64,000 bases of DNA, from contig NZ_JAESWB010000362.1 of NCBI RefSeq assembly GCF_016765675.1, positions 62,001-126,000 on the forward strand. The letters are read 5' to 3'. The DNA is from Neobacillus paridis. GTDB taxonomy: Bacteria; Bacillota; Bacilli; Bacillales; Cytobacillaceae. The notes below the pieces were generated by a model. That model saw only the letters and a list, made by a program, of their open reading frames with translations. It was not told the DNA's origin and ran no database searches. Below, in pieces: positions 1-7,416 of this stretch; position 1 is the stretch's first letter, and each line of letters opens with the position of its first letter. The position numbers and the translations under genes were made by a program.

Positions 1-432
1 CTTTATAAAAATCACGATGAGTTTTACCAGGAAGGTCTGATTGCCCTTTGGGAGGCAAGCGAACGTTTTAATCCTGATAAGGGAAGCTTCGCCAACTATG
101 CTTATACGTATATTAAGGGCCGCATGCTGTCAGAATTAACGGAAGCCCGAAAATTCGAGGAAAGAACTGTTTTCCCTGATGAACTATTTTGGGAGACAGT
201 GGAAGATCTGCAGCCCCTTTGTCCAGCCATCCTTGACCAGCTTGGGGACTGCTGGCAGAAGCTTACAGCCAACCAGCAGAAATGGCTGTACTATACCGCT
301 GCATACGATTTATCAATCAGGGAAATTGCCGAGAGAGAAAACGTCTCCTTATCCGCTGTAAAAAACTGGCGAAAGGGGGCAAGGACAAAACTTCGGCAAA
401 GCTGGGAATGTCAAAGTGGTGGTCCTACTTAA
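1..432 (+). CDS. Sigma-70 family RNA polymerase sigma factor, 5' part outside window
   Basis: The gene enters from the left edge; reading frame 1 is open from base 1 to a TAA at 430-432, giving 143 visible codons. The first part (EGLIALWEASERFNP, then YAYTYIKGRM) looks like sigma region 2, the core-binding and -10 recognition helices. The C-terminal part (LSIREIAERENVSLSAVKNW) is a region 4 helix-turn-helix for -35 recognition. The protein is short in its linker, as in the minor Bacillus sigma factors of the SigO or phage/competence type, not SigA or the sporulation factors. A strong terminator follows 40 bases downstream, so this is the last gene of its unit. I cannot say which regulon it serves because the N-terminus and neighbours are missing. 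Confidence 0.8.
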   Translation, partial: LYKNHDEFYQEGLIALWEASERFNPDKGSFANYAYTYIKGRMLSELTEARKFEERTVFPDELFWETVEDLQPLCPAILDQLGDCWQKLTANQQKWLYYTAAYDLSIREIAERENVSLSAVKNWRKGARTKLRQSWECQSGGPT

Positions 433-472
433 ACCGTGTCCAGCCGGGAGTAATAACGGTAATTTGGCGATC

Positions 473-509
473 GGGAGAGGCGTATGGTGACCTCTCCTCG
501 TTTTTTTTC
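473..509 (+). terminator. Rho-independent terminator after the sigma factor gene
   Basis: GGAGAGG (474-480) pairs with CCTCTCC (491-497) across a 10-base loop and is followed by a run of eight T. It ends the sigma factor transcript. Confidence 0.85.
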
Positions 510-560
510 AGAAAAGAACATTTTACGTTGTTCACCAATTTATAATTTTTAATTCATAGG

Positions 561-735
561 CTTGATGAAAGACAGTTTGGGGTGTTTGTTGCCTTGGTTT
601 GTCCTTCATAAGCCCGATGAAAGACACTTTTATAGTTTTTCTACCCTGGTTTGTCCCTCATAAACCCGATGAAAGTTACTTTTAGTGGTTTCTAAACCTG
701 TTTTGTCTTTCCTCAGCCCGATTTCACTTTTATCC
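561..735. repeat. Intergenic array of 52-base units (three copies plus a partial)
   Basis: Units start at 561, 613, 665 and 717, a spacing of exactly 52 each time. Each begins with (C/T)CCGATGAAAG or close to it and carries a TGTCC(T/C)TCAT element about 38 bases later that is complementary to the unit's own start (ATGAAAGACA). Unit 3 is decayed and unit 4 stops after about 19 bases. No coding sense is visible in the array. It shares unit length and hairpin layout, but not base sequence, with the arrays near 11830, 30370 and 54940. Confidence 0.85.
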
Positions 736-835
736 TTCAAAAATTTTGTTAAAAGCACTTGTACCATCTGTTGAATATATGTCAACAGTTAATCAACAGT
801 TCAATACAATGTAAAAAAATGAGGAGGGATTTACA

Positions 836-916
836 TTGTCTTGGCTAATTATTGTGGCATTTGCTACGCTCCAGTCTGCCGAAATACGCTGCATACTCTT
901 GGATGTAGCTATCTGA
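836..916 (+). CDS. Possible 26-residue ORF with a strong ribosome binding site
   Basis: GAGGAGGGA at 821-829 lies six bases before a TTG that opens 26 codons (MSWLIIVAFATLQSAEI then CILLDVAI). The first dozen residues are hydrophobic, as in a start of a membrane or secreted protein. The RBS is far better than chance, yet the product is tiny and overlaps an antisense small ORF at 845-973, so this could be the decayed start of a lost gene. No family is recognised. Confidence 0.3.
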   Translation: MSWLIIVAFATLQSAEIRCILLDVAI

Positions 917-973
917 CGTGAGCCCATTATGTAGTGAAATGTTCGGCAGCTTCATCTGGTAAGTTTGTAACAT
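845..973 (-). CDS. Possible 42-residue ORF, unknown, perhaps a gene fragment
   Basis: Reading the minus strand, AAGGGG sits eight bases before an ATG at 973 that opens 42 codons (MLQTYQMKLPNISLHNGL, later SYIQEYAAYFGRLERSK). The SYIQEYAAYFGRLE stretch resembles the start of a helical SAM-like N-terminal domain, but the similarity is too short to assign. It overlaps the small plus-strand ORF almost completely, so at most one of the two is likely real; both may be debris left in an 800-base gene-free gap. Confidence 0.3.
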   Translation of the reverse strand: MLQTYQMKLPNISLHNGLTSDSYIQEYAAYFGRLERSKCHNN

Positions 974-1182
974 CTTTTCATCCCCTTCCCACATTAATTA
1001 AAAGTGGCATTGCGTAATAATTTCAGTTGATGGAAAAAAATCACTCGTCTGTCCAAGAAGGGTCAATGCCAAAAAGATGAAACATGGAGTAAAATGATAA
1101 AATGTACAAACGTATGTTTCATTTAATACTATAAATATTCCGGTTTGTCTATGATTGTCCACCTTTTTTGAAACTGTTGAAA

Positions 1183-1234
1183 ACTCGTCAATTTCAATAG
1201 TTTACCCGCCAATTTTCCCACTTTACCCGCCAAT
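1183..1234. repeat. Short array of 21-base units
   Basis: ACTCGTCAAT at 1183, ACCCGCCAAT at 1204 and ACCCGCCAAT at 1225 are spaced by exactly 21 bases, with T-rich spacers between. It lies just beyond the terminator of the dehydrogenase operon. The rest of the 974-1182 gap shows nothing that I recognise. Confidence 0.65.
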
Positions 1235-1238
1235 ACAT

Positions 1239-1281
1239 AAAAAAAGACGAAATGCTTTTAAACTAGCAGATCGTCTTTTTC
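1239..1281 (-). terminator. Terminator of the hydroxypyruvate isomerase operon
   Basis: On the minus strand AAAAAGACGA (revcomp of 1271-1280) pairs with TCGTCTTTTT (revcomp of 1241-1250), giving a hairpin with a T-rich tail. It follows the stop at 1297 by about 15 bases and may act in both directions. Confidence 0.75.
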
Positions 1282-1296
1282 TGTTTGATCCATATA

Positions 1297-2190
1297 TTAT
1301 GAGCGCTTCCTGACGATAACCCCGCATTGTTTTTCTAACGGCTGAATAATCGCGGACATATCGAGGTCGTCCAAACCTTGAGCGGCAGCAGTTGCAAAGG
1401 CGCTTTCTGCCATCTGCCCGGTAAATTTACGGAGACCAGCCTGTTGCAGCAGTACGTTGGCAAGGCGAACGTCTTTATGAACATATTTGACTGCCCCGCC
1501 CGGTTCGAACTCGCGGTCCAACACATATTGTTCCATATGCCGCCGCAGCATTTTACTGTCCCCGTAGCTGACTTTTAAAATGTTTAGCAATTTTTCAGCA
1601 TCGAGTCCAAAGGCTGCTCCCGTGACCATTGCCTCTGATGCGGCCAGCGAATGAACAGCGACAAGATATTGATTAATCAGCTTGGCGATGCTTCCCGAGC
1701 CAGACGGACCAAGATATTCAATCGTTTTTCCTAAAACCTCAAGCAATGGAAAAACTTTTTCAAAAGCCCGGTGCGAACCGCCGACCATAATTGTTAATGT
1801 CCCTGCTTCTGCTCCTTCCGGCCCGCCGCTAACGGGAGCATCCAAATAATCGATCCCTCGGCTGCCTGCTTTTTCAAAAATGGTCTTGCTCGTATCGGCT
1901 CCTACTGTTGTCAGGTCAATGCAAATCGTGCCGGGATGGGCATGGTTGATGATCCCCGAATCCGCGAGGTAAACTTCCAGTACATCTTCGGGCATCGATA
2001 AACAAGTACAAATGATATCACAATCAGCCGACAGCGAGGAAATCGATGCGGCCTGCACCGCCCCCTGCTCTACCAATGTTTGTACTTTCGTTTTGGTCCG
2101 ATTGTAGACCTGGACTTGATAGCCGTGTACAAGGAGCCGTGATACCATCCGCGCCCCCATGACACCTGTTCCGATAAAGCCAATCTTCAT
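1297..2190 (-). CDS. NAD(P)-dependent 3-hydroxyacid dehydrogenase, tartronate semialdehyde reductase type
   Basis: The product belongs to the beta-hydroxyacid dehydrogenase family (3-hydroxyisobutyrate dehydrogenase, GarR/GlxR). The N-terminal Rossmann motif is GFIGTGVMGARM, followed by the substrate loop DAPVSGGPEGAEAGTL near residue 120 and the catalytic lysine region KLINQYLVA near residue 170; about 297 residues is the usual family length. I start at 2190 because GGAGGG lies seven bases upstream; an in-frame extension to 2271 would run into the preceding gene without an RBS. It lies 16 bases behind a hydroxypyruvate isomerase gene. In glyoxylate/allantoin pathways these two enzymes act in sequence: hydroxypyruvate and tartronate semialdehyde interconvert, and the latter is reduced to glycerate. 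The exact substrate is inferred from this pairing; 3-hydroxyisobutyrate remains possible. Confidence 0.85.
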   Translation of the reverse strand: MKIGFIGTGVMGARMVSRLLVHGYQVQVYNRTKTKVQTLVEQGAVQAASISSLSADCDIICTCLSMPEDVLEVYLADSGIINHAHPGTICIDLTTVGADTSKTIFEKAGSRGIDYLDAPVSGGPEGAEAGTLTIMVGGSHRAFEKVFPLLEVLGKTIEYLGPSGSGSIAKLINQYLVAVHSLAASEAMVTGAAFGLDAEKLLNILKVSYGDSKMLRRHMEQYVLDREFEPGGAVKYVHKDVRLANVLLQQAGLRKFTGQMAESAFATAAAQGLDDLDMSAIIQPLEKQCGVIVRKRS

Positions 2191-2206
2191 CTTAATTCCC
2201 TCCTGC

Positions 2207-2986
2207 CTACAGCCATTTAAAGCTGGCTTCGCTTTTTCCAAGCGGGGTGTATTCCAAACCGATGTAACCATTGTAATGACTGCTTAAATAGTCAAAGATC
2301 GCCTGATAATCCATCTCCCCTGTACCCGGCTCGTGCCGCCCTGGAACATCAGCAATCTGAACATGATCGCAAAGGCTCGCATATTGTTGAAAAACTGCGA
2401 GGGCGTTTCCATATATTCGTTCGATATGGTAAAAATCAAATTGCAGCCTCACGTTTGGCCAATTCACTTCGTCAAGAATTGCCTTCGCTTGCTGGATATC
2501 ATTCAAAAAATACCCCGGCATATCAAACCGGTTAATCGGTTCTATCAGGATGGTTAGCCCGCAGGTCGCCGCCTCTTTCGCAACGTAGCGAAGATTTTCT
2601 ATATACACCTGCTTTGCTGCTGTTAAATCGGCAGTTTCCGCAACCACACCGGCCATGCAATGAATTCTTGGTACCTTCAAGGCAGTGGCATAGCGAATTC
2701 CCAGTCGGACCGATTCCTTAAATTCTGGAATTCGGGCAGGATCCACAGCCAGCCCCCGCTCGCCTGCTTGCCATTTCCCCGCAGGCAAATTGATTAACAC
2801 AAGGGAAAGCCGATGCCGCTCCAATTCCTGGCGGATCTCCGCAACAGAATAGTCATAAGGAAATTGACACTCGACAGTAGAAAACCCGTAATCCCGCACC
2901 TTCCCAAACCGCGCCAAAAAGGGGACTTCCGTAAAAATCGTTGATAGATTTATTGCCATATTGTTTAAAAATGGCTGTTTAACCAT
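2207..2986 (-). CDS. hyi: Hydroxypyruvate isomerase-family TIM barrel protein
   Basis: A 259-residue cytosolic sugar-isomerase-type TIM barrel (AP endonuclease 2 / Hyi family). Visible family marks are the early CQFPYDY stretch, LINLPAGKWQAGERG near residue 66, the metal-binding glutamate in ILIEPINRFDMPGYF near residue 150, and the second glutamate in YIGLEYTP near the end. Hyi interconverts hydroxypyruvate and tartronate semialdehyde. The start at 2986 has AGGGGT upstream. The gene ends 16 bases before the GlxR-like dehydrogenase start, so the two are co-transcribed. No glyoxylate carboligase is in this window, so the source of tartronate semialdehyde is not shown. Confidence 0.82.
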   Translation of the reverse strand: MVKQPFLNNMAINLSTIFTEVPFLARFGKVRDYGFSTVECQFPYDYSVAEIRQELERHRLSLVLINLPAGKWQAGERGLAVDPARIPEFKESVRLGIRYATALKVPRIHCMAGVVAETADLTAAKQVYIENLRYVAKEAATCGLTILIEPINRFDMPGYFLNDIQQAKAILDEVNWPNVRLQFDFYHIERIYGNALAVFQQYASLCDHVQIADVPGRHEPGTGEMDYQAIFDYLSSHYNGYIGLEYTPLGKSEASFKWL

Positions 2987-3059
2987 TTGCTCGACCCCTA
3001 TTATCTAAATATTATTAATATTGTAAACCATCAGACCAACTACGAAAAGGCTTTTAACC

Positions 3060-3090
3060 TAAAAAAAGAGAAATGCCTTTGCACTTCTCT
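3060..3090 (-). terminator. Hairpin with T-tail on the minus strand
   Basis: AGAGAA-A-TGC (3067-3075) and GCA-C-TTCTCT (about 3080-3090) pair around a short loop, and on the minus strand the hairpin is followed by seven T. No minus-strand gene lies directly upstream, so it may be a relic or stop antisense reading from the right. The remaining 2987-3310 gap contains no other feature that I recognise. Confidence 0.45.
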
Positions 3091-3310
3091 AATTACTTAA
3101 GGTGCCCGGCACTACCCGAAACACGTCAAAATTACAATGTTATTTCGACAAAACTCAAGCGGTGGTACTTATTATTTTGAACATTTTATGACAATAACAA
3201 AATTATTATCTGCCTTTAGGATTAGGTATTATATTTGTAACTATTCATTTGGTATCAAGTCGTTACAATAAGCTTGGGGGATAACAATCATGAAGAAATG
3301 AGGGATTCGT

Positions 3311-4261
3311 TTGAGCTTTTCTCAATTAAAAATTGGACATATGGTACCCAAGGTTCCAATTATACAAGGTGGAATGGGAGTTGGTATTTCTTTAAGCGGA
3401 CTAGCTTCTGCTGTTGCAAATGCCGGAGGAATAGGAATTATTTCTGGAACTGGGATTAGTTTTGATGAGTTGCGATATCACATTAGGAAGGCGAAAGAAT
3501 CCATTCAGGATGGCTATATTGGCGTCAATGTTCTTTTTGCGATGAATGATTTTGCTAAAAAAATGAAAGTAGCGATTGAGGAAAAAGTCGATTTCATTAT
3601 TTCGGGTGCTGGTATATCAAGGGATATGTATAGTTGGGGCAAAGAGGCTGGCATACCGGTTATCTCGATTGTATCCTCAGCAAGACTCGCAAAAATATCA
3701 GAACGTCTTGGTGCTTCTGCCGTTGTTGTCGAAGGCCATGAAGCCGGTGGACACCTGGGGACCGAGAGACCATTGTTCGATATTTTGCCGGAAGTGGTGA
3801 AGGCCGTTAAGATTCCCGTCATTGCTGCTGGAGGGATTATGACAGGAGAGGATCTTGCCCGTGCCATTCGAATGGGGGCATCCGGGGTTCAAATGGGAAC
3901 AAGATTTGTTGCTAGTAACGAGTGTGACGCACCATTAGCATTTAAAGAAAAATATGTACAGGCGAAGAAAAAAGATACGATATTAGTAAAAACAACCGTG
4001 GGATTGGAAGGTCGGGCAATAAAGAACCATTTTACTGAACTCATATCTGATGATAAAAAGGTAAAAATCAAGAAGTGCATGGATTGTCTTAAAAATTGCT
4101 CTTATCGCTTTTGTACATTGGATTCTTTGATAACAACAATGAATGGGGATTGCGAGAATGGTCTCGTTTTTGCGGGAGCAAGGGTGGACGAAATAAACGA
4201 AATACTTCCTGTAAAAACCATCATTCACAACATCATGAACGAATACAAAGCGTGCATCTAG
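3311..4261 (+). CDS. Nitronate monooxygenase / FMN-dependent flavin oxidoreductase (YrpB family)
   Basis: A 316-residue FMN TIM barrel of the 2-nitropropane dioxygenase/FabK superfamily. Marks include IQGGMGVGISLSGLASAVAN at residues 16-35, the catalytic-region histidine in VEGHEAGGHLGTERPL, and the phosphate-binding IPVIAAGGIMTGEDLARA and GVQMGTRF. The C-terminal extension has four to five close cysteines (CMDCLKNCSYRFC), a trait of one subgroup of this family and a possible metal site. The start is TTG at 3311 with GAGGG upstream. It is a single gene, closed by a bidirectional terminator 40 bases later. The reaction is probably flavin-dependent oxidation of nitronates, or reduction of an enoyl-type substrate; which one cannot be told from sequence. 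Confidence 0.85.
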   Translation: MSFSQLKIGHMVPKVPIIQGGMGVGISLSGLASAVANAGGIGIISGTGISFDELRYHIRKAKESIQDGYIGVNVLFAMNDFAKKMKVAIEEKVDFIISGAGISRDMYSWGKEAGIPVISIVSSARLAKISERLGASAVVVEGHEAGGHLGTERPLFDILPEVVKAVKIPVIAAGGIMTGEDLARAIRMGASGVQMGTRFVASNECDAPLAFKEKYVQAKKKDTILVKTTVGLEGRAIKNHFTELISDDKKVKIKKCMDCLKNCSYRFCTLDSLITTMNGDCENGLVFAGARVDEINEILPVKTIIHNIMNEYKACI

Positions 4262-4300
4262 CAACCCCAACCGGAAAAAGAATTGTTTAATGGAGAACTG

Positions 4301-4347
4301 AAAAAAGCCTAATTTCTACGTATTAAATTGAGAAATTAGGCTTTTTA
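4301..4347. terminator. Bidirectional terminator
   Basis: AAAAAGCCTAATTTCT (4302-4317) pairs perfectly with AGAAATTAGGCTTTTT (4331-4346). It lies between the convergent nitronate monooxygenase and nitrilase-family genes and serves both. Confidence 0.9.
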
Positions 4348-4415
4348 ATATTGAAATTTTCTTAACATTGTAAATGTGGTTCCCTGGTGCTGCCCCTTTA
4401 TGAATGAGCAGGTAT

Positions 4416-5213
4416 CTAGTTTGAGTAAAATTCCGGTTTGCGGTCTCGTACACTTGGAAGTTTTTCTCTCACCCGCTCTATCCGATTGACGTCAATGTCT
4501 GCCAAAATCAACGTTTCTTCTTCTCCACCACTGGCGACGATCACCCCCATAGGATCAACAATCAAACTACGCCCGGTATACATATTTCCAACCTGGTTTG
4601 CGCCAAAAACGAACATCGTGTTTTCGATTGCTCTTGCACGGATGAGCGTTTCCCAATGGTCCTCTTTCAACGTCCCGTACACCCATGCGGCCGGAACGAA
4701 CAATATCGCGGCCTCTTGAAGGGCGAATTGTCTGGCAATCTCGGGGAACCGCAATTCGTAACAAACCATCAAGCCAATTTTTCCAAACTCTGTTTCTACT
4801 ATTGTATAGGGATTCTCACCGGAGATGATCGTGTCCGATTCTTTATGATTAAAGGCATCATATAAATGGGTTTTTCGATAAGCATGGAGAAGTTCGCCGG
4901 AACGATTGATAAAAACGGACGTATTATAAGCTCTTTTCTCATCGCCGATTTTGGATTCGTACACCCCGCAGACGACATAGATGTGATTTTCAGCAGCAGC
5001 CTGCCTCAAAGCGGTCACAAACGGACCATCCAACGGTTCAGCCAAATCCACCGGTAAAATACCGTTTCTTGGTGTCGCCAGTCCCATAAAATATTCGGGC
5101 AAGATGACCACATCAGCTCCGAAACTTTTTGCCTTCGCAATATAGGTTCTTGCCTTGGATAAATTCGCTTCTTTTTCAGCACTTGTCGTTAATTGTGCAA
5201 TGGCGACTCTCAC
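4416..5213 (-). CDS. Nitrilase-family carbon-nitrogen hydrolase (amidase)
   Basis: A 265-residue cytosolic amidohydrolase. The Glu-Lys-Cys triad of the nitrilase superfamily is visible: E in VVILPEYFMG (near residue 40), K in AYRKTHLYDAF (near 112) and C in LMVCYELRFPEIAR (near 150). The length fits the omega-amidase/carbamoylase branches rather than true nitrilases, which are longer. The start is GTG at 5213 with GGAGGT nine bases upstream. It is monocistronic, ending at the shared terminator. The natural substrate cannot be set from sequence; omega-amidase (2-oxoglutaramate) and N-carbamoyl amide hydrolysis are both possible. Confidence 0.85.
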   Translation of the reverse strand: MRVAIAQLTTSAEKEANLSKARTYIAKAKSFGADVVILPEYFMGLATPRNGILPVDLAEPLDGPFVTALRQAAAENHIYVVCGVYESKIGDEKRAYNTSVFINRSGELLHAYRKTHLYDAFNHKESDTIISGENPYTIVETEFGKIGLMVCYELRFPEIARQFALQEAAILFVPAAWVYGTLKEDHWETLIRARAIENTMFVFGANQVGNMYTGRSLIVDPMGVIVASGGEEETLILADIDVNRIERVREKLPSVRDRKPEFYSN

Positions 5214-5428
5214 TTCACATACCTCCTACAGATTTCTGATTTAGGTTCTTAGTTTATTTTATAATATTGTGGCATTATTTTGTTCATTTTCATATTTGGA
5301 CTGAATGCGTACAGTAAAGTCTCTTGGGTAAATGGAAAAATCACGGTGTGTCAAGCCCCGTATGACCGCCACTTGAATAAGGTATGCTATGATGAAAGTA
5401 GATTATCCAATTAGGGGGAATGGTTAAA

Positions 5429-5731
5429 ATGGCTATTGTTGATATTACTGTGATTCCGGTTGGGACGGCTTCGCCAAGCGTCAGCGGGTATGTCGCCGAA
5501 CTCCATAAGTTCCTGCAGCAGTATGAAGGTTCGATTAAATATGAATTGACGGCAATGAGTACCTTAATCGAAGGCGACCTGAAAGAATTGCTGAAAATTG
5601 TCCAACAGCTGCACGAGCTTCCATTTGAAAAAGGCGCCCAAAGAGTCTGCACCAACATCCGCATCGATGACCGCCGTGACAAAGACCTCACGATGGAACA
5701 AAAGGTGAAATCGGTACAGCAAAAATTATAG
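5429..5731 (+). CDS. Thiamine-binding protein, MTH1187/YqgV family (DUF77)
   Basis: A small protein of 100 residues with the ferredoxin-like fold family signature: MAIVDITVIPVGT at the start, then YELTAMSTLIEGDL near residue 50 and the RVCTNIRIDDRRD stretch near 80. Members bind thiamine or a precursor as tetramers in the cytosol. I prefer the ATG at 5429 over the in-frame ATG at 5420, because AGGGGGAA (5413-5420) would touch the first. No TPP riboswitch is visible upstream. It is monocistronic. Confidence 0.82.
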   Translation: MAIVDITVIPVGTASPSVSGYVAELHKFLQQYEGSIKYELTAMSTLIEGDLKELLKIVQQLHELPFEKGAQRVCTNIRIDDRRDKDLTMEQKVKSVQQKL

Positions 5732-5906
5732 GCTGAACATTTTAATTTTTGTGATGGGAAAAGAAAGACCGATAATCAGACCAAATCAGTATGGTAATGA
5801 TATTCTTAGATAGAAGCTAAACAATATTTTGCCTAACCCACTGAAACCTTTTCGGGTTATCTCCGTATTATTGTACAAATCATTCTGTTCGTTTGGGAGG
5901 AATTAA

Positions 5907-6113
5907 ATGATGGCGGAAAAAGGTTGTATTAAATGCGGAAGCAAGGATGCAGGAAAAAAAGAAGTTGCCATGACAGGAACCGGATTATCGAAAATTTTTG
6001 ACGTTCAGCATAACACGTTTATTGTCGTATATTGCAAAAACTGTGGGTATTCCGAGTTCTATAATAAGCAATCATCCACGGCATCCAATATTCTTGATTT
6101 ATTCTTTGGCTGA
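5907..6113 (+). CDS. Small zinc ribbon protein (YpzJ-like)
   Basis: 68 residues. One zinc ribbon is formed by CIKCGSKDAG near residue 7 and YCKNCGYSEFY near residue 43, with a short basic linker. It resembles the small predicted nucleic-acid-binding zinc ribbon proteins of Bacillus (YpzJ, COG3478), which have no known function. GGAGG lies six bases before the ATG at 5907. It stands alone between the thiamine-binding gene and a dispersed repeat. Confidence 0.7.
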   Translation: MMAEKGCIKCGSKDAGKKEVAMTGTGLSKIFDVQHNTFIVVYCKNCGYSEFYNKQSSTASNILDLFFG

Positions 6114-6114
6114 A

Positions 6115-6188
6115 AATGAAAACTCGCAGACTGGCAAGTCCTTAAGGACGGTTCATGAGGCGTAGGTGAATTTATGCGACAGAGGAAA
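6115..6188. repeat. Dispersed structured repeat, copy 1
   Basis: This stretch matches 60148-60221 in the same orientation, with 33 bases identical around GGCAAGTCCTTAAGGACGG. The core is a perfect palindrome GTCCTTAAGGAC followed by GGTTCATGAGGCG; a preceding stem (CTTGCC..GGCAAG in the other copy) is damaged here. It starts at the stop codon of the zinc ribbon gene and ends about 60 bases before phzF. Confidence 0.75.
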
Positions 6189-6250
6189 GTATAAAATTTG
6201 GAAAAATTTCCTCTTAGCTAAAAATAGAATCCTAATGGGGGAAAAGCGGC

Positions 6251-7156
6251 ATGGCAAGAAAATACCGTCTCTATCAGATTGACTCGTTTACGAAAGACAA
6301 GTTTGCTGGAAATCCTGCTGGTGTTATCACAAATGCTGATGGCTTGACTGAAAACGAAATGAAGAAAATCGCGAGGGAACTTAACAATTCGGAAACAGCG
6401 TTTATTTTTTCTTCTGATAACCCAAAGTATGATGCTCATGTTCGTTTTTTTACTCCGACTACTGAGGTGCCGATCTGCGGACATGCAACGATTGCTGCCC
6501 ATTACGCCCGGGCTGTTGAACTACAATTGAATACCACCCGAGTCTATCATAAAACTGGGGCAGGCATTTTACCAGTAGATATCATTCGGCAACAAAACGA
6601 TTATAAAATCATTATGAAACAGGGGAAAATTGAGTTCGGTTCAGTTATTGACGGAAAAAACAGAGCATATCTCTTGGCCGCATTCAACCTCACCGAAGAA
6701 GACTTAATTGCCGATTGTCCGATTCAAATTGTATCAACTGGTCACTCAAAAGTGATGATTGGCCTAAAAAGCAGTTCGATATTAAGTCAACTCAAGCCGA
6801 ATTATCAAGCTCTTACAGAGTTGAGTAAACGTATTGCCTGTAATGGTTATTATACTTTCACAATGGATTCTGCCGAGAGGGATATTTTGATAAATGGGAG
6901 GATGTTCGCTCCAGCCATAGGAATTAACGAAGATCCCGTAACCGGAAATGCGAATGGGCCCCTTGGTGCTTATCTGATCCATCACAAACTCGTACCTTAC
7001 AATGGTTCTTCCTTCGAATTCAAGGCGAAACAAGGGGAAGCAATAGAACGAACCGGGACGATTGATGTTGCCGTTCAAATAGACAATGAAGAACCTGTAG
7101 AAGTCAGCATTTCGGGTACAGCGGTCATCGTTTTTAAAACTGAGCTGACTTTATAA
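6251..7156 (+). CDS. PhzF family phenazine-biosynthesis-type isomerase/epimerase
   Basis: 301 residues, the normal size for this diaminopimelate-epimerase-fold family. The catalytic glutamate lies in NNSETAFIF near residue 47, with TPTTEVPICGHATIAAH near 75 and the family C-terminal signature DPVTGNANGPLGAYL near 235. Bacillus homologues are housekeeping or orphan enzymes and not phenazine producers; no phenazine genes are near. GGGGGA lies nine bases upstream of the ATG. It is monocistronic with a terminator about 105 bases later. Confidence 0.88.
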   Translation: MARKYRLYQIDSFTKDKFAGNPAGVITNADGLTENEMKKIARELNNSETAFIFSSDNPKYDAHVRFFTPTTEVPICGHATIAAHYARAVELQLNTTRVYHKTGAGILPVDIIRQQNDYKIIMKQGKIEFGSVIDGKNRAYLLAAFNLTEEDLIADCPIQIVSTGHSKVMIGLKSSSILSQLKPNYQALTELSKRIACNGYYTFTMDSAERDILINGRMFAPAIGINEDPVTGNANGPLGAYLIHHKLVPYNGSSFEFKAKQGEAIERTGTIDVAVQIDNEEPVEVSISGTAVIVFKTELTL

Positions 7157-7260
7157 CCTGCTAGAGTGAACCAAATGATTAATCCCGGTTACATACTTGT
7201 TAACCAATGAGGGTATTTGCCATAGCTTGTGTGCTTTAGCGGAAGGAAAAATTAAATTAT

Positions 7261-7305
7261 AGGGGTGTCCAGAATCATAGTTTTGAGTTTTGGCACCCCT
7301 TTTTA
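7261..7305 (+). terminator. Terminator after phzF
   Basis: AGGGGTGTCC (7261-7270) pairs with GGCACCCCT (7292-7300), followed by five T. Confidence 0.8.
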
Positions 7306-7416
7306 TGCTTAAAAGCCTTGAATATTAGGGATCCTCCATTTTAAGGACAGCCCCTTTTGTTTAATTTCTATTCCCATTTTTCTCGACAAACATTCACTCA
7401 GACAAGCATTATGCTG

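Noticed and set aside
561..735. Coding repeats of a surface protein
   Set aside because: A 52-base unit is not a multiple of three and no open frame crosses the array.
3095..3115. Second copy of the GGTGCCTGACACC motif (seen near 60331)
   Set aside because: GGTGCCCGGCACTACC is only a loose match; too short to call a dispersed repeat from this window.
5214..5428. TPP riboswitch before the thiamine-binding gene
   Set aside because: No CTGAGA core or matching stems were found.
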